In this document: positions 18,348 through 28,819 of the stretch, in pieces
Numbering within the stretch: position 1 is the first letter of the stretch
Layout of the letters: each line of letters begins with the position of its first letter
From: Buttiauxella selenatireducens
GTDB lineage: Bacteria; Pseudomonadota; Gammaproteobacteria; Enterobacterales; Enterobacteriaceae
Direction of reading: 5' to 3'
Length of the DNA: 64,000 bases
Assembly (NCBI RefSeq): GCF_031432975.1
Contig: NZ_CP133838.1
Coordinates: 1,240,001-1,304,000 of the forward strand
Made by a program: the position numbers and the translations under genes
Notes under the pieces: generated by a model
Databases searched by the model: none
What the model was told of the DNA's origin: nothing
Seen by the model: the letters and a program-made list of their open reading frames with translations, nothing else

Positions 18348-19514
18348 ATGTCAGAGCAAATTGTCACTCCTGAGACACCTGTTTCAGTCGTTTCCAACAA
18401 GTCAGAAAAAATTAACCTGTTGGATCTTAACCGCCAGCAACTGCGAGAGTTCTTCGCTGATATGGGCGAAAAACCTTTCCGTGCTGATCAAGTCATGAAA
18501 TGGATGTATCACTATTGCAGTGATGACTTCGATGAAATGACCGACATCAACAAAGTTCTGCGCAACAAACTCAAAGAAGTCGCTGAAATTCGCGCACCTG
18601 AAGTTGCTGAAGAGCAACGCTCTGCCGATGGCACCATCAAATGGGCAATCAGAATCGCCGATCAGCTGGTCGAAACGGTATATATCCCTGAAGAAGACCG
18701 CGCTACATTGTGTGTCTCCTCTCAGGTTGGTTGTGCTCTGGAATGTAAATTCTGCTCAACAGCTCAGCAAGGTTTTAACCGTAACCTGCGTGTTTCTGAA
18801 ATTATTGGCCAGGTATGGCGTGCGGCTAAAATTATCGGTGCGCAAAAGAAAACCGGCGTACGTCCTATCACCAACGTGGTGATGATGGGGATGGGTGAGC
18901 CGCTACTGAACCTCAACAACGTGGTTCCAGCAATGGAAATCATGCTTGATGATTTCGGTTTTGGGCTTTCTAAACGTCGCGTAACGCTTTCCACATCGGG
19001 TGTGGTTCCCGCGCTGGATAAATTGGGCGACATGATTGATGTGGCACTTGCCATCTCTTTGCATGCTCCGACCGATGATATTCGTGACGAAATCATGCCG
19101 ATCAACAAAAAGTACAACATCGAGACTTTCCTGGCCGCGGTGCGCCGCTATCTGGAGAAATCCAACGCCAACCAGGGCCGTGTCACTGTGGAATACGTTC
19201 TGCTTGATCATGTCAACGATGGTACTGAACATGCGCATCAACTGGCTGAATGCCTTAAAGATACGCCATGTAAAATTAACCTGATCCCATGGAACCCGTT
19301 CCCGGGTGCGCCATATGGTCGTAGTTCCAATAGCCGAATTGACCGTTTCTCAAAAGTACTGATGAGCTACGGTTTCACTACCATTGTGCGTAAAACACGT
19401 GGCGATGATATTGATGCGGCATGCGGACAGTTGGCAGGTGAAGTTATCGACCGAACCAAACGTACGTTACGTAAACGTATGCAAGGTGAACCTATTGATG
19501 TTAAAGCAGTCTGA
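18348..19514 (+). CDS. rlmN: Dual-specificity 23S rRNA/tRNA adenine C2 methyltransferase RlmN
   Basis: Radical SAM enzyme (388 aa; E. coli 384) that methylates C2 of A2503 in 23S rRNA and of A37 in some tRNAs. The radical SAM cluster motif CALECKFC gives ligands C129, C133 and C136, and the mechanistic cysteine (E. coli C355) is C359 in DAACGQLAG. The GEPLLN segment for SAM binding is also present. The N-terminus is four residues longer than in E. coli within a poorly conserved stretch. The start has CGAGGCCGGAAGAAATT upstream. The order rlmN-rodZ-ispG is as in E. coli. Confidence 0.98.
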   Translation: MSEQIVTPETPVSVVSNKSEKINLLDLNRQQLREFFADMGEKPFRADQVMKWMYHYCSDDFDEMTDINKVLRNKLKEVAEIRAPEVAEEQRSADGTIKWAIRIADQLVETVYIPEEDRATLCVSSQVGCALECKFCSTAQQGFNRNLRVSEIIGQVWRAAKIIGAQKKTGVRPITNVVMMGMGEPLLNLNNVVPAMEIMLDDFGFGLSKRRVTLSTSGVVPALDKLGDMIDVALAISLHAPTDDIRDEIMPINKKYNIETFLAAVRRYLEKSNANQGRVTVEYVLLDHVNDGTEHAHQLAECLKDTPCKINLIPWNPFPGAPYGRSSNSRIDRFSKVLMSYGFTTIVRKTRGDDIDAACGQLAGEVIDRTKRTLRKRMQGEPIDVKAV

Positions 19515-19953
19515 TAAGCATTCATTTTGATCAGACTAGCGCCATGCAGTCATGTGGCTGTATGGCGCAAAAAACACGTAGTTATATCTTGCAGTTATGC
19601 AAGTTTAGCAAGTGTCTTTAAGATTAATAATTACGGTGCGTTTCACTGCACTTTAAGGCAGTATGTAGCGGTACAACAATAGTTTAGGCGCAGCTATTTA
19701 ACCATTGTGGGTAGCAATCCACTGACAACATTCAAAATGATGTCTATGGTTAACTCATCGGTGATGAAGCGTTCATGTAAAGCGGTTTTTTTATGTGAAT
19801 ATGTAGTTTGAGCTGAATATTATGTTGTCTGGAGGGGTGCCCTTCAGAAGAAAAATTAGTTTCGCGGAGCGGGAGAGTGTGGCGTAGCGGAAAGGCTGTG
19901 CGACAAGGCTCCTGCCTAATTCCTCAATCGAACAGCACCAGCAGTTGTAGCTA
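19515..19953 (+). other. 439-bp rlmN-rodZ gap: hairpins, rodZ leader
   Basis: No convincing gene was found here. Near rlmN, GCGCCATGCAG (19539-19549) and CTGTATGGCGC (19558-19568) form an 11-bp stem with one G-U pair but no U-tract follows. Close to rodZ, CTGGAGGG and CCCTTCAG (19829-19847) form an 8-bp stem with one G-U pair. The segment just before rodZ (about 19862-19953) is G-rich and could fold further; no tRNA or known RNA family was recognised. Confidence 0.6.
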
Positions 19954-20964
19954 ATGAATACTGAAGCCACTCACGAATCAAATGCAGCAAAAACCACGGG
20001 CGAACGTCTACGTACAGCGCGTGAAGAACTCGGTCTTAGCCAACAAGCTGTGGCAGAACGCCTGTGCTTGAAGGTTTCTACCGTCCGGGATATTGAAGAT
20101 GACAAGGCGCCTGCCGACTTAGCGTCAACGTTCCTGCGTGGTTATATCCGCTCTTATGCACGACTGGTGCGTATCCCTGAAGAAGAACTGTTGCCAATGA
20201 TGGCAAAACAGGCGCCGATTAAGGCTGCCAAAGTTGCCCCAATGCAAAGTTTTTCCCTGGGGAAACGTCGTAAGAAACGTGACGGTTGGTTAATGACCTT
20301 TACATGGCTTGTTCTGTTTGTTGTTGTCGGTCTGACGGGCGCATGGTGGTGGCAGAACCACAAGGCGCAGCAGGAAGAAATTTCGACGATGGCAGATCAA
20401 TCCTCAGCTGAACTTTCAGCGAGTAATAGCAATTCTCAATCAGTTCCATTGAATACCAGTGATTCATCCGCAGCTGATACTTCAGCCCAGCAGCCTGTGC
20501 AGGCGCCTGCGACGCAATCTGCACCTACGACTGATTCAACACAAAATCTGGCCCCGGCAGCAACGGCTCAGCAAACCACTCCAGCAGATTCTTCCGCTGT
20601 AGTGTCACCAAGCCAGGCACCTGCAGAAAATGTGCAGGCCACAACACCGCCTGCGCCGAATGCCACTTTACCTACCGATCAAGCCGCTGTGACTACACCT
20701 GCAACGGCGACGGCTGACCCGAATGCATTAGTGATGAACTTTAATGCCGATTGCTGGCTTGAAGTGACCGATGCGACGGGTAAAAAACTGTTCAGCGGCA
20801 TGCAACGTAAAGATGGCAATTTGAATTTAGCCGGTCAGGCACCGTATAAGTTGAAAATTGGTGCTCCGGCGGCAGTACAGATTCAGTTCCAGGGTAAACC
20901 TGTCGACCTGAGTCGTTTTATCAGAACTAGCCAGGTTGCACGTCTGACGGTAAGTGCTGAATAA
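19954..20964 (+). CDS. rodZ: Cytoskeleton protein RodZ
   Basis: Bitopic inner-membrane protein (336 aa; E. coli 337) that links MreB filaments to the elongation machinery and maintains rod shape. An N-terminal HTH_25 domain (about 17-80, [21 protein letters not shown] segment) binds MreB; a basic KRRKKRDGW stretch precedes the single transmembrane helix at about 112-132; a low-complexity Ser/Thr/Pro/Ala/Gln linker (about 150-250) leads to a periplasmic DUF4115 domain. The linker is the most diverged part against E. coli. No proper Shine-Dalgarno precedes the ATG (AGTTGTAGCTA), which is unusual. ispG follows 37 bp later. Confidence 0.97.
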   Translation: MNTEATHESNAAKTTGERLRTAREELGLSQQAVAERLCLKVSTVRDIEDDKAPADLASTFLRGYIRSYARLVRIPEEELLPMMAKQAPIKAAKVAPMQSFSLGKRRKKRDGWLMTFTWLVLFVVVGLTGAWWWQNHKAQQEEISTMADQSSAELSASNSNSQSVPLNTSDSSAADTSAQQPVQAPATQSAPTTDSTQNLAPAATAQQTTPADSSAVVSPSQAPAENVQATTPPAPNATLPTDQAAVTTPATATADPNALVMNFNADCWLEVTDATGKKLFSGMQRKDGNLNLAGQAPYKLKIGAPAAVQIQFQGKPVDLSRFIRTSQVARLTVSAE

Positions 20965-21001
20965 TTGCAGCCAGCATGACGCGTAATTGTGGAGATTTGT
21001 A

Positions 21002-22123
21002 ATGCATAATGAAGCCCCAATTCAACGTAGAAAATCCAAACGGATCTACGTCGGGAATGTGCCAATCGGCGACGGGGCACCGATCGCCGTCCAGTCAATG
21101 ACCAACACCCGTACTACGGATGTTGAAGCCACTGTTAATCAGATCAGAGCATTAGAAAGAGTGGGTGCAGATATCGTTCGTATATCTGTGCCGACTATGG
21201 ATGCGGCAGAAGCGTTCAAGCTTATTAAACAGCAGGTCAATGTCCCGTTGGTCGCTGATATCCATTTTGACTACCGTATCGCCCTAAAAGTGGCTGAGTA
21301 TGGCGTCGATTGTCTGCGCATCAACCCAGGCAACATCGGTAACGAAGAGCGCATCCGTACCGTTGTCGATTGCGCCCGCGACAAAAACATCCCTATTCGT
21401 ATTGGCGTTAATGCCGGATCGCTGGAAAAAGATCTCCAGGAGAAGTATGGCGAGCCAACGCCCCAGGCGCTGTTAGAGTCGGCAATGCGTCATGTGGATC
21501 ATCTTGATCGTCTTAACTTTGATCAATTCAAAGTCAGCGTTAAAGCGTCTGATGTTTTCCTGGCTGTTGAATCCTACCGTCTACTGGCCAAGCAGATTGA
21601 TCAACCTCTGCATCTTGGGATCACAGAAGCGGGTGGCATGCGTAGTGGTTCGGTGAAATCAGCAATTGGCCTGGGTTTACTGCTTTCCGAAGGCATTGGT
21701 GACACGCTGCGCGTATCACTGGCCGCCGATCCGGTAGAAGAGATCAAGGTTGGTTTCGATATCCTGAAATCTTTGCGCATCCGTGCTCGCGGTATTAACT
21801 TCATCGCCTGCCCAACATGTTCGCGCCAGGAATTCGATGTTATCGGGACAGTGAACGCACTTGAAGAGCGCCTTGAAGATATCATTACGCCAATGGATGT
21901 TTCGATCATCGGCTGCGTGGTGAACGGGCCGGGCGAAGCACTGGTTTCCACTTTGGGTGTCACTGGTGGCAACAAGAAAAGCGGTTTCTATGAAGATGGT
22001 GTGCGTCAACGCGAGCGAATGGATAACGAAAATATGATTGCGCAGCTTGAAGCGCGTATTCGTGCCAAGGCCTCCATGCTTGATGAATCACAGCGGATTA
22101 GTATCCAGCAGTTGGAAAAATAG
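21002..22123 (+). CDS. ispG: 4-hydroxy-3-methylbut-2-enyl diphosphate synthase (flavodoxin)
   Basis: Seventh step enzyme of the MEP isoprenoid pathway, converting MEcPP to HMBPP with a [4Fe-4S] cluster (373 aa; E. coli 372). Cluster ligands C270 and C273 are seen in ACPTCSRQ, and the third cysteine in GCVVNGPGE together with the conserved glutamate. The start [12 protein letters not shown] matches E. coli and has TGGAGATT upstream; the frame is open five codons further but without support. It lies between rodZ and hisS as in E. coli, where the genes are essential neighbours. Confidence 0.98.
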   Translation: MHNEAPIQRRKSKRIYVGNVPIGDGAPIAVQSMTNTRTTDVEATVNQIRALERVGADIVRISVPTMDAAEAFKLIKQQVNVPLVADIHFDYRIALKVAEYGVDCLRINPGNIGNEERIRTVVDCARDKNIPIRIGVNAGSLEKDLQEKYGEPTPQALLESAMRHVDHLDRLNFDQFKVSVKASDVFLAVESYRLLAKQIDQPLHLGITEAGGMRSGSVKSAIGLGLLLSEGIGDTLRVSLAADPVEEIKVGFDILKSLRIRARGINFIACPTCSRQEFDVIGTVNALEERLEDIITPMDVSIIGCVVNGPGEALVSTLGVTGGNKKSGFYEDGVRQRERMDNENMIAQLEARIRAKASMLDESQRISIQQLEK

Positions 22124-22240
22124 TGCGAAACATGGGAAGCATTCGGCTTCCCGTGTATGATTGAACCCGCCAGACGTTTTGCGACAACAAACAGTCTGAT
22201 TTCGGGTTCATTTTTTGTATAAATTCGGTAGAGAATAAAC

Positions 22241-23515
22241 GTGGCAAAAAACATTCAAGCCATCCGCGGCATGAACGATTACCTGCCTGGCGAAACCGCC
22301 ATTTGGCAGCGCATTGAAGGCATTCTGAAACAGGTGCTCGGCAGCTACGGTTACAGCGAAATCCGTTTGCCGATTGTAGAGCAGACCCCGTTATTCAAAC
22401 GCGCCATCGGTGAAGTGACCGACGTGGTTGAAAAAGAGATGTATACCTTTGAGGACCGCAACGGCGATAGCCTGACTTTGCGTCCTGAAGGCACCGCGGG
22501 CTGCGTGCGTGCCGGTATCGAACATGGTCTTCTGTACAATCAGGAACAGCGCTTGTGGTACATCGGGCCGATGTTCCGCCATGAGCGTCCGCAAAAAGGG
22601 CGCTATCGCCAGTTCAATCAGTTGGGGGTCGAAGTTTTTGGTCTGCAAGGGCCAGACATTGACGCAGAACTGATTATGCTGACTGCTCGCTGGTGGCGTG
22701 CCTTGGGTATCGACCAGCACGTCAGTCTGGAACTGAACTCTATTGGCTCTCTTGAAGCGCGTGCTAACTATCGTGATGCGCTCGTTGCGTTCCTTGAACA
22801 GCATAAAGAGAAACTTGACGAAGATTGCCAGCGTCGCATGTACAGCAACCCGTTACGCGTACTGGACTCAAAAAATCCAGACGTTCAGGCATTGCTGGAT
22901 GACGCACCAACACTTGGTGATTATCTGGACGAAGAGTCTCGTGAACATTTCGCGGGTCTGTGCCAGTACCTTGACGCTGCCGGTATCGCGTATACCGTGA
23001 ATCAGCGCCTGGTGCGAGGTCTGGATTACTACAACCGCACTGTTTTCGAGTGGGTTACAAGCAGTCTGGGCTCTCAAGGAACCGTTTGTGCCGGCGGCCG
23101 TTACGATGGTTTAGTTGAGCAACTTGGTGGCCGTGCAGCGCCTGCAGTTGGTTTTGCGATGGGTCTGGAACGTCTTGTTTTACTGGTTCAGGCTATTAAT
23201 CCGGAATTTAAAGCAGAATCTGTTGTCGATATTTACCTGATATCGTCAGGTCAGGGAACGCAGGCTGCGGCAATGCTGTTGGCTGAGCAATTACGTGATC
23301 AGGTCCCAGCTATCAAGCTGATGACTAACTACGGCGGTGGTAACTTCAAGAAACAATTCGTCCGTGCAGATAAGTGGGGTGCGCGTGCTGCACTGGTGCT
23401 GGGCGAAACTGAAGTGGCTAATGGTCAGGTCGTCGTTAAGGATCTGCGCACAGGTGAGCAAACTACCGTTGAACAAGCAAACGCGGTCGCTCATTTGCAG
23501 GCGCTACTGGGTTAA
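22241..23515 (+). CDS. hisS: Histidyl-tRNA synthetase
   Basis: Class IIa aminoacyl-tRNA synthetase (424 aa, as in E. coli) that charges tRNA-His. Motif 2 is seen around [16 protein letters not shown], and the HisRS-specific motif [15 protein letters not shown] and motif 3 segment [11 protein letters not shown] are present. The C-terminal anticodon-binding domain begins near residue 330. Translation starts at GTG, as in E. coli hisS, in the context AAACGTGGCAAAAAAC. It is followed by yfgM 36 bp later and probably shares transcripts with yfgM-bamB. Confidence 0.98.
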   Translation: MAKNIQAIRGMNDYLPGETAIWQRIEGILKQVLGSYGYSEIRLPIVEQTPLFKRAIGEVTDVVEKEMYTFEDRNGDSLTLRPEGTAGCVRAGIEHGLLYNQEQRLWYIGPMFRHERPQKGRYRQFNQLGVEVFGLQGPDIDAELIMLTARWWRALGIDQHVSLELNSIGSLEARANYRDALVAFLEQHKEKLDEDCQRRMYSNPLRVLDSKNPDVQALLDDAPTLGDYLDEESREHFAGLCQYLDAAGIAYTVNQRLVRGLDYYNRTVFEWVTSSLGSQGTVCAGGRYDGLVEQLGGRAAPAVGFAMGLERLVLLVQAINPEFKAESVVDIYLISSGQGTQAAAMLLAEQLRDQVPAIKLMTNYGGGNFKKQFVRADKWGARAALVLGETEVANGQVVVKDLRTGEQTTVEQANAVAHLQALLG

Positions 23516-23551
23516 TTTCCCCAGTGTTTAATCGTTAAGGAGAAGGACTGC

Positions 23552-24172
23552 GTGGAAATTTACGAAAACGATAACGAACAGGTTGATGCGGTAAAACGCT
23601 TCTTTGCCGAAAACGGCAAAGCGCTGGTAGTGGGTGTTGTTCTGGGTATTGGCGCACTGATGGGCTGGCGTTACTGGAACAGCCATCAGGCTGAAAGCTC
23701 AATGGCTTCTTCTCTTGAGTATCAAACCGTCACTCAAGCGGTGCGTGCTGATCAACCTGCCACGTTGAGTGCGGCAGAAAAATTCGCAGCTAGCACTAAA
23801 AATACTTACGGCGCACTGGCATCACTGGAAATTGCGCAGAAGTACGCAGATAACAACGACCTCGCGAAAGCAGCTGCTCAATTGCAGCAGGGTCTGAGCA
23901 GCACCAGCGACGAAAATTTGCAGGCGCTGATCAATGTACGTCTGGCTCGAGTTCAAATCCAACAAAAGCAAATTGATGCTGCGCTGAAAACGCTCGACAG
24001 TGTTAAAGGTGAAGGTTGGGTAGCGATTATCGCTGATTTGCGCGGTGAAGCGCTGCTCAGCAAAGGGGATAAGCAAGGTGCACGCGATGCGTGGAGCAAA
24101 GGCTCACAGACCGACGCTTCTCCAGCCCTGCGCGAAATGATGCAGATGAAAATTAATAATTTGTCGAGCTAA
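23552..24172 (+). CDS. yfgM: Ancillary SecYEG translocon subunit / periplasmic chaperone YfgM
   Basis: 206 residues, as in E. coli. Single-pass inner membrane protein with a short cytoplasmic N-terminus, one transmembrane helix (about 24-43, ALVVGVVLGIGALMGW) and a periplasmic TPR-like domain. In E. coli it binds the SecYEG translocon and PpiD and helps periplasmic protein folding, and modulates the Rcs response. The start is GTG with AAGGAGAAGG upstream. It sits between hisS and bamB; gap to bamB is 10 bp, so the two are surely co-transcribed. Confidence 0.95.
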   Translation: MEIYENDNEQVDAVKRFFAENGKALVVGVVLGIGALMGWRYWNSHQAESSMASSLEYQTVTQAVRADQPATLSAAEKFAASTKNTYGALASLEIAQKYADNNDLAKAAAQLQQGLSSTSDENLQALINVRLARVQIQQKQIDAALKTLDSVKGEGWVAIIADLRGEALLSKGDKQGARDAWSKGSQTDASPALREMMQMKINNLSS

Positions 24173-24182
24173 GAGGGACCGG

Positions 24183-25364
24183 ATGCAATTGCGTAAACTA
24201 CTTGTACCAGGGCTGATTTCTCTGACGCTGCTCAGCGGTTGTTCACTGTTTAGCGGTGAAGAAGATGTGGTTAAGATGTCTCCACTGCCGACAGTTGAAA
24301 ACCAATTTGAACCTGAAAAATCATGGAGTACTTCTGTTGGTAGCGGAATTGGTGATTTCTATTCCAATTTGCATCCAGCATGGCAGGACGGCAACATTTA
24401 TGCCGCCGATCGCCGTGGTACCGTAAAAGCCATTAACGCGGACGATGGTAAAGAAGTCTGGTCTATCGACCTTTCTGAAAAGACGAATTTTTATTCCAGC
24501 AACCTGCCCGCGCTGCTTTCTGGCGGCGTAACGGTTGAAGGTGCACATCTTTACGTCGGTAGTGAAAAAGCACAGGTTTATGCGCTTAACACCTCTGATG
24601 GTAGTATTGCATGGCAAAGCAAGGCTGCAGGCGAAGTACTTTCTCGCCCAGTGGTCAGCGAAGGTTTAGTTCTGGTTCACACCAGCAATGGTCAGCTTCA
24701 GGCATTTGATGAGGCAGACGGTGCTGTTAAATGGACTGTAAACCTTGATATGCCTGCACTTTCTCTGCGCGGTGAATCAGCACCTGCAGTCGCGTTTGGT
24801 GCCGCAATTGTTGGCGGTGATAACGGACGCGTAAGCGCAGTTCTGATGAAGCAAGGTCAGCTGATTTGGCAGCAGCGTATCTCTCAGGCAACCGGTGCGA
24901 CTGAAATTGACCGTCTGAGCGATGTTGATACGACCCCTGTTATTGTTAACGGTGTGGTCTATGCGCTGGCATATAATGGCAACCTGACTGCACTGGACTT
25001 ACGTTCAGGTCAGGTGATGTGGAAACGTGAATTGGGTTCAGTAAACGACTTCATTGTTGATGCGAACCGTATTTTCCTCGTCGACCAAAATGACCGCGTG
25101 ATTGCCCTGAATGCGGATGGCGGCGTTACACTGTGGACCCAAAGTGATCTGCTGCACCGTAATCTGACTTCACCTGTTTTGTACAACGGCTATCTGGTTG
25201 TTGGTGACGCCGAAGGTTACATGCATTGGATTAATGCTGATGACGGTCGCTTTGTTGCCCAACAAAAAGTGGACAGCTCTGGATTCCAGACTGAGCCAGT
25301 TGTTGCCAGCGACAAACTGTTGATTCAGGCGAAAGATGGTACGTTGTACGCTATCAAGCGTTAA
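24183..25364 (+). CDS. bamB: Outer membrane assembly lipoprotein BamB
   Basis: Lipoprotein component of the BAM beta-barrel assembly machine (393 aa; E. coli 392). The signal peptide ends in LLSGC, and the residue after Cys20 is Ser, consistent with outer membrane sorting. The rest is an eight-bladed beta-propeller with repeated PQQ-type motifs such as GTVKAINADDGKEVW and SVNDFIVDANRI. It closely follows yfgM. A strong terminator follows the gene, and der starts after it. Confidence 0.98.
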   Translation: MQLRKLLVPGLISLTLLSGCSLFSGEEDVVKMSPLPTVENQFEPEKSWSTSVGSGIGDFYSNLHPAWQDGNIYAADRRGTVKAINADDGKEVWSIDLSEKTNFYSSNLPALLSGGVTVEGAHLYVGSEKAQVYALNTSDGSIAWQSKAAGEVLSRPVVSEGLVLVHTSNGQLQAFDEADGAVKWTVNLDMPALSLRGESAPAVAFGAAIVGGDNGRVSAVLMKQGQLIWQQRISQATGATEIDRLSDVDTTPVIVNGVVYALAYNGNLTALDLRSGQVMWKRELGSVNDFIVDANRIFLVDQNDRVIALNADGGVTLWTQSDLLHRNLTSPVLYNGYLVVGDAEGYMHWINADDGRFVAQQKVDSSGFQTEPVVASDKLLIQAKDGTLYAIKR

Positions 25365-25389
25365 ACTTACCTGACGTAATAGCATGAGC

Positions 25390-25429
25390 GAAACGGTTCC
25401 CGTAGTCCGGGAGCCGTTTCCTGTTTTTA
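25390..25429 (+). terminator. Intrinsic terminator after bamB
   Basis: GAAACGGTTCCCG pairs with CGGGAGCCGTTTC over 13 bp with one G-U pair and a TAGTC loop, followed by CTGTTTTT. It lies 25 bp after the bamB stop. Confidence 0.88.
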
Positions 25430-25486
25430 GAAACGATGTGATTTGACGTCGTTTTATGATGAATTTTGAGTAATGAGGCTTTTATC

Positions 25487-26992
25487 ATGGTACCTGTGGT
25501 TGCGCTTGTCGGGCGCCCTAATGTCGGAAAATCCACGTTGTTTAACCGCTTGACGCGTACCCGAGATGCGCTGGTCGCGGATTTCCCGGGGCTGACTCGC
25601 GACCGCAAGTATGGTCGTGCTGAAGTGGAAGGTCGCGAATTTATTGCCATCGATACCGGCGGTATTGATGGCACCGAAGACGGCGTTGAAACGCATATGG
25701 CTGCACAATCGCTGTTAGCGATTGAAGAAGCTGATGTGGTGCTGTTTATGGTGGATGCACGTGCGGGCCTGATGCCTGCCGATGAAGCCATTGCCAAACA
25801 TCTGCGTTCTCGTCAGAAGCCTACCTTCCTGGTGGCGAACAAAACTGACGGTATGGATCCTGACCAGGCGGTTATCGATTTCTACTCTTTGGGATTAGGT
25901 GAAATTCACCCGATCGCAGCCTCTCACGGCCGCGGTGTAACAACCCTGCTGGAACACGTGTTAATCCCATTCATCGACGAAACAAATCCGCGTGAGCCGG
26001 AAGAAGAAATCGACGAAGATGCAGCCTATTGGGCGGCATTCAATGCTAAGAATGGCATTGTGTCAGACGAAGAAGAAGCGGAAGAAGAAGAGGAAGAAGA
26101 AGCATTTAATCCTCAGGATTTGCCAATCAAACTGGCCATTGTCGGTCGCCCGAACGTAGGTAAGTCAACGCTCACCAACCGTATTCTTGGCGAAGACCGT
26201 GTTGTGGTTTACGACATGCCAGGAACGACGCGTGACAGCATCTATATCCCAATGGAACGCGATGAGCGTGAATACATTCTCATCGACACCGCTGGGGTGC
26301 GCAAACGTGGCAAAATCACTGAAACCGTTGAGAAATTCTCGGTAATCAAAACCCTGCAAGCGATCGAAGATGCTAACGTTGTCATGCTGGTTATTGATGC
26401 ACGCGAAGGTATCTCCGATCAGGATCTGTCTCTGCTTGGCTTTATCCTGAATAGTGGGCGCTCACTGGTGATTGTGGTCAACAAGTGGGATGGCCTGAGC
26501 AACGAAGTCAGAGAGCAAGTTAAAGAGACCCTGGACTACCGTCTTGGCTTTATCGACTTTGCTCGCGTGCACTTCATCTCCGCACTGCACGGCAGCGGCG
26601 TGGGTAACTTGTTCGAATCTGTTCGTGAAGCTTATGATAGCTCCACGCGCCGCGTAAGCACTGCGTTGCTGACTCGCATCATGACCATGGCTGCGGAAGA
26701 TCACCAGCCACCGTTGGTTCGTGGTCGTCGTGTTAAGCTGAAATATGCTCACGCCGGTGGTTATAACCCGCCAATCGTAGTGATTCACGGCAACCAGGTT
26801 AAAGACCTGCCGGACTCCTACAAGCGCTACTTGATGAACTACTTCCGCAAATCGCTGGATGTAATGGGGACGCCAATCCGTATTCAGTTCAAAGAAGGGG
26901 AGAACCCGTTTGCCAACAAACGTAACACCCTGACGCCGAACCAGATGCGTAAACGTAAGCGTTTGATCAAGCACATCAAGAAAAGCAAATAA
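25487..26992 (+). CDS. der: Ribosome-assembly GTPase Der (EngA)
   Basis: Essential GTPase with two tandem G domains that acts in 50S subunit maturation (501 aa; E. coli 490). Each G domain has its own P-loop GRPNVGKST, switch region and NKxD motif (NKTDG, NKWDG); a KH-like domain and a basic tail ending [11 protein letters not shown] follow. The linker between G domains is a long Glu-rich stretch, somewhat longer than in E. coli. The start [11 protein letters not shown] is chosen because it matches the family and has GAGG 9 bp upstream; the frame is open seven codons further up. A terminator follows directly. Confidence 0.98.
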   Translation: MVPVVALVGRPNVGKSTLFNRLTRTRDALVADFPGLTRDRKYGRAEVEGREFIAIDTGGIDGTEDGVETHMAAQSLLAIEEADVVLFMVDARAGLMPADEAIAKHLRSRQKPTFLVANKTDGMDPDQAVIDFYSLGLGEIHPIAASHGRGVTTLLEHVLIPFIDETNPREPEEEIDEDAAYWAAFNAKNGIVSDEEEAEEEEEEEAFNPQDLPIKLAIVGRPNVGKSTLTNRILGEDRVVVYDMPGTTRDSIYIPMERDEREYILIDTAGVRKRGKITETVEKFSVIKTLQAIEDANVVMLVIDAREGISDQDLSLLGFILNSGRSLVIVVNKWDGLSNEVREQVKETLDYRLGFIDFARVHFISALHGSGVGNLFESVREAYDSSTRRVSTALLTRIMTMAAEDHQPPLVRGRRVKLKYAHAGGYNPPIVVIHGNQVKDLPDSYKRYLMNYFRKSLDVMGTPIRIQFKEGENPFANKRNTLTPNQMRKRKRLIKHIKKSK

Positions 26993-26997
26993 TTGAT

Positions 26998-27027
26998 ACG
27001 GGAGCGAAATGCTCCCGTTTTATTTTG
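26998..27027 (+). terminator. Intrinsic terminator after der
   Basis: ACGGGAGC and GCTCCCGT form a perfect 8-bp stem around GAAAT, followed by TTTATTTTG. It ends just before the ribosome binding site of yfgJ. Confidence 0.88.
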
Positions 27028-27042
27028 TTTTGAGGAGAGATT

Positions 27043-27264
27043 ATGGAACTCAATTGCCCAATTTGCGCTAAACCGCTGGTAGCAACTGACAACGGTGCAC
27101 ATTGCGAAAGCTGCAAAAAGAACTTCAATCTTGAAGCCCGCTGCCCGGATTGCCACAAGCCGCTGGAAGTTTTAAAAGCGTGCGGTGCCGTCGACTATTT
27201 CTGCCAGAACGGCCACGGATTGATTTCGAAAAAACGCGTCGAATTCGTGCCTGTTGCTAACTAA
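27043..27264 (+). CDS. yfgJ: Zinc-ribbon protein YfgJ
   Basis: 73-residue protein of the YfgJ family (E. coli 71 aa), function unknown. It has two zinc-ribbon-like motif pairs: CPICAK with CESCKK, then CPDCHK with CGAVDYFC near the end, which suggests binding of one or two zinc ions. The C-terminal ISKKRVEFV is conserved with E. coli. GAGGAGAG precedes the start. It is convergent with xseA, with only 3 bp between stop codons. It may be a short zinc-binding adaptor, but nothing visible points to a partner. Confidence 0.92.
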   Translation: MELNCPICAKPLVATDNGAHCESCKKNFNLEARCPDCHKPLEVLKACGAVDYFCQNGHGLISKKRVEFVPVAN

Positions 27265-27267
27265 GTT

Positions 27268-28650
27268 TTAGCTTTTCGCCGCTGTTTTGCGCGTGCGTTT
27301 AGGTTTCACCGGTGTAATGCCGGTGACCTGGCTTTCCACCCAACCATCTTCCAGACGCGTCGTCAGCGTATCCCCGGAATGCACCTGTTTTGTCTTCTTC
27401 AGCACTTTGCCGTCGGTTGCTGTTGTCACGCTATAACCACGCGCAAGCGTTGCCAGCGGGCTGACTGCTTCAAGCTGTGCGATAGCGGTGCCAAATCGCT
27501 GACGCGTATTGTTCAGCCGCGCAGTCACAACCTGCGATAAACGATATTCAAGCTGCTGCAAACGAGTTTGGGCGCGGTGAATACGTGGCTGCGGTTGTTG
27601 CTGATTTAAGCGCTGCATCAAACGTTGCTGTTGTTGCGAGGTACGTCGCAGTTTCGCATCCATCGCGATATTCAGACGCTGCTGTAAGCGCTCTAGCGTG
27701 GTTTGTTGGCGTGCTAAACGCAATTGCGGATGCTGTTGCTGTAAACGATGATGCAGGCGTGTGAAACGCTGTGAACGCTGGGCGAGGTAGTAATCCATCG
27801 CCATTTCCATTCGTTGTTGCTGGGACTGAAGCTGGCGCAGTAATTCGAGCTGGTTGCGGCTGACAATCTCTGCGGCAGCCGAAGGGGTCGGTGCACGAAC
27901 ATCTGCTACAAAATCGGCGATCGTGACGTCAGTTTCATGCCCTACGGCGCTAACTACCGGAATTTGGCTCGCGAAAATAGCGCGAGCAACGCGTTCATCG
28001 TTAAAGCTCCATAAATCTTCCAGCGAACCACCGCCACGCCCCACAATCAGCACATCACACTCTTTGCGTAGGTTTGCCAGTTCAATCGCGCGAACGATTT
28101 GCAGCGGTGCGTCAGCACCCTGCACAGCGGTTGGATATATGATGACTGGCAGGGAGGGATCGCGACGTTTTAGTACATGCAGAATGTCATGCAGTGCGGC
28201 ACCGGTTTTTGAGGTAATCACCCCGACCTGGTGCGCAGGCGTTGGCAGCGGTTGTTTATGAATCTGCTCAAACAACCCTTCTGCGGTGAGACGCAGCTTC
28301 AGCTCTTCGTATTGCTGCTGTAATAAACCTTCACCCGCAGGCTGCATACTTTCAACGATTATCTGGTAATCACCACGCGGCTCATAGAGCGTCAGAGTGG
28401 CGCGCACCAAAACCTGTTGCCCGTGTTGCGGGCGGAAGGTGACGCGTCGATTGCTGTTGCGAAACATTGCGCCGCGAATTTGTGCTGTATCGTCTTTGAG
28501 CGTGAAGTACCAATGGCCGGAAGCAGGTTGGGTAAAGTTGGAAATTTCACCGCTGATCCAGACTTGCCCCATCTCTTGCTCCAGCAGCATGCGGACCGTC
28601 TGATTGAGACGGCTGACGGTAAAAATTGAAGGGGTATTTATCGTTGGCAT
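27268..28650 (-). CDS. xseA: Exodeoxyribonuclease VII large subunit
   Basis: Catalytic large subunit (460 aa; E. coli 456) of exonuclease VII, which degrades single-stranded DNA from both ends; the small subunit XseB is encoded elsewhere. The N-terminal OB-fold (about 10-110, [21 protein letters not shown] segment in part) is followed by the catalytic domain with [12 protein letters not shown] and [17 protein letters not shown], and a long Gln-rich coiled coil (about 265-400) that scaffolds the filament. The C-terminal tail is basic. It is divergent from guaB across 169 bp that hold the guaBA promoter. Confidence 0.97.
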   Translation of the reverse strand: MPTINTPSIFTVSRLNQTVRMLLEQEMGQVWISGEISNFTQPASGHWYFTLKDDTAQIRGAMFRNSNRRVTFRPQHGQQVLVRATLTLYEPRGDYQIIVESMQPAGEGLLQQQYEELKLRLTAEGLFEQIHKQPLPTPAHQVGVITSKTGAALHDILHVLKRRDPSLPVIIYPTAVQGADAPLQIVRAIELANLRKECDVLIVGRGGGSLEDLWSFNDERVARAIFASQIPVVSAVGHETDVTIADFVADVRAPTPSAAAEIVSRNQLELLRQLQSQQQRMEMAMDYYLAQRSQRFTRLHHRLQQQHPQLRLARQQTTLERLQQRLNIAMDAKLRRTSQQQQRLMQRLNQQQPQPRIHRAQTRLQQLEYRLSQVVTARLNNTRQRFGTAIAQLEAVSPLATLARGYSVTTATDGKVLKKTKQVHSGDTLTTRLEDGWVESQVTGITPVKPKRTRKTAAKS

Positions 28651-28742
28651 GTGACCTGGATCAAATTTTAAATCAGCAAGTTATTCGGTCGATAGTACCT
28701 TTCATATCGTACTTGGCAAGGTGTTTTGTGAAAAAAGTGTGG

Positions 28743-28768
28743 ATGCAATCGCTTACGCTCTGTATAAT
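28743..28768 (+). promoter_or_regulatory. guaBA promoter with PurR box
   Basis: A TATAAT -10 lies at 28763-28768. Directly upstream, ATGCAATCGCTTACGC (28743-28758) matches the PurR consensus ACGCAAACGTTTGCGT at 11 of 16 positions. The site overlaps the -35 region, the same arrangement as the E. coli guaB promoter. Confidence 0.75.
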
Positions 28769-28819
28769 GCCGCGGCAATATTTTATCTGTTCTCATTCAC
28801 CCCAGGTTGAGATATTGCC

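Noticed and set aside
19862-19953. tRNA or known structured RNA before rodZ
   Set aside because: No cloverleaf, T-loop or anticodon arm could be formed; only short hairpins are seen.
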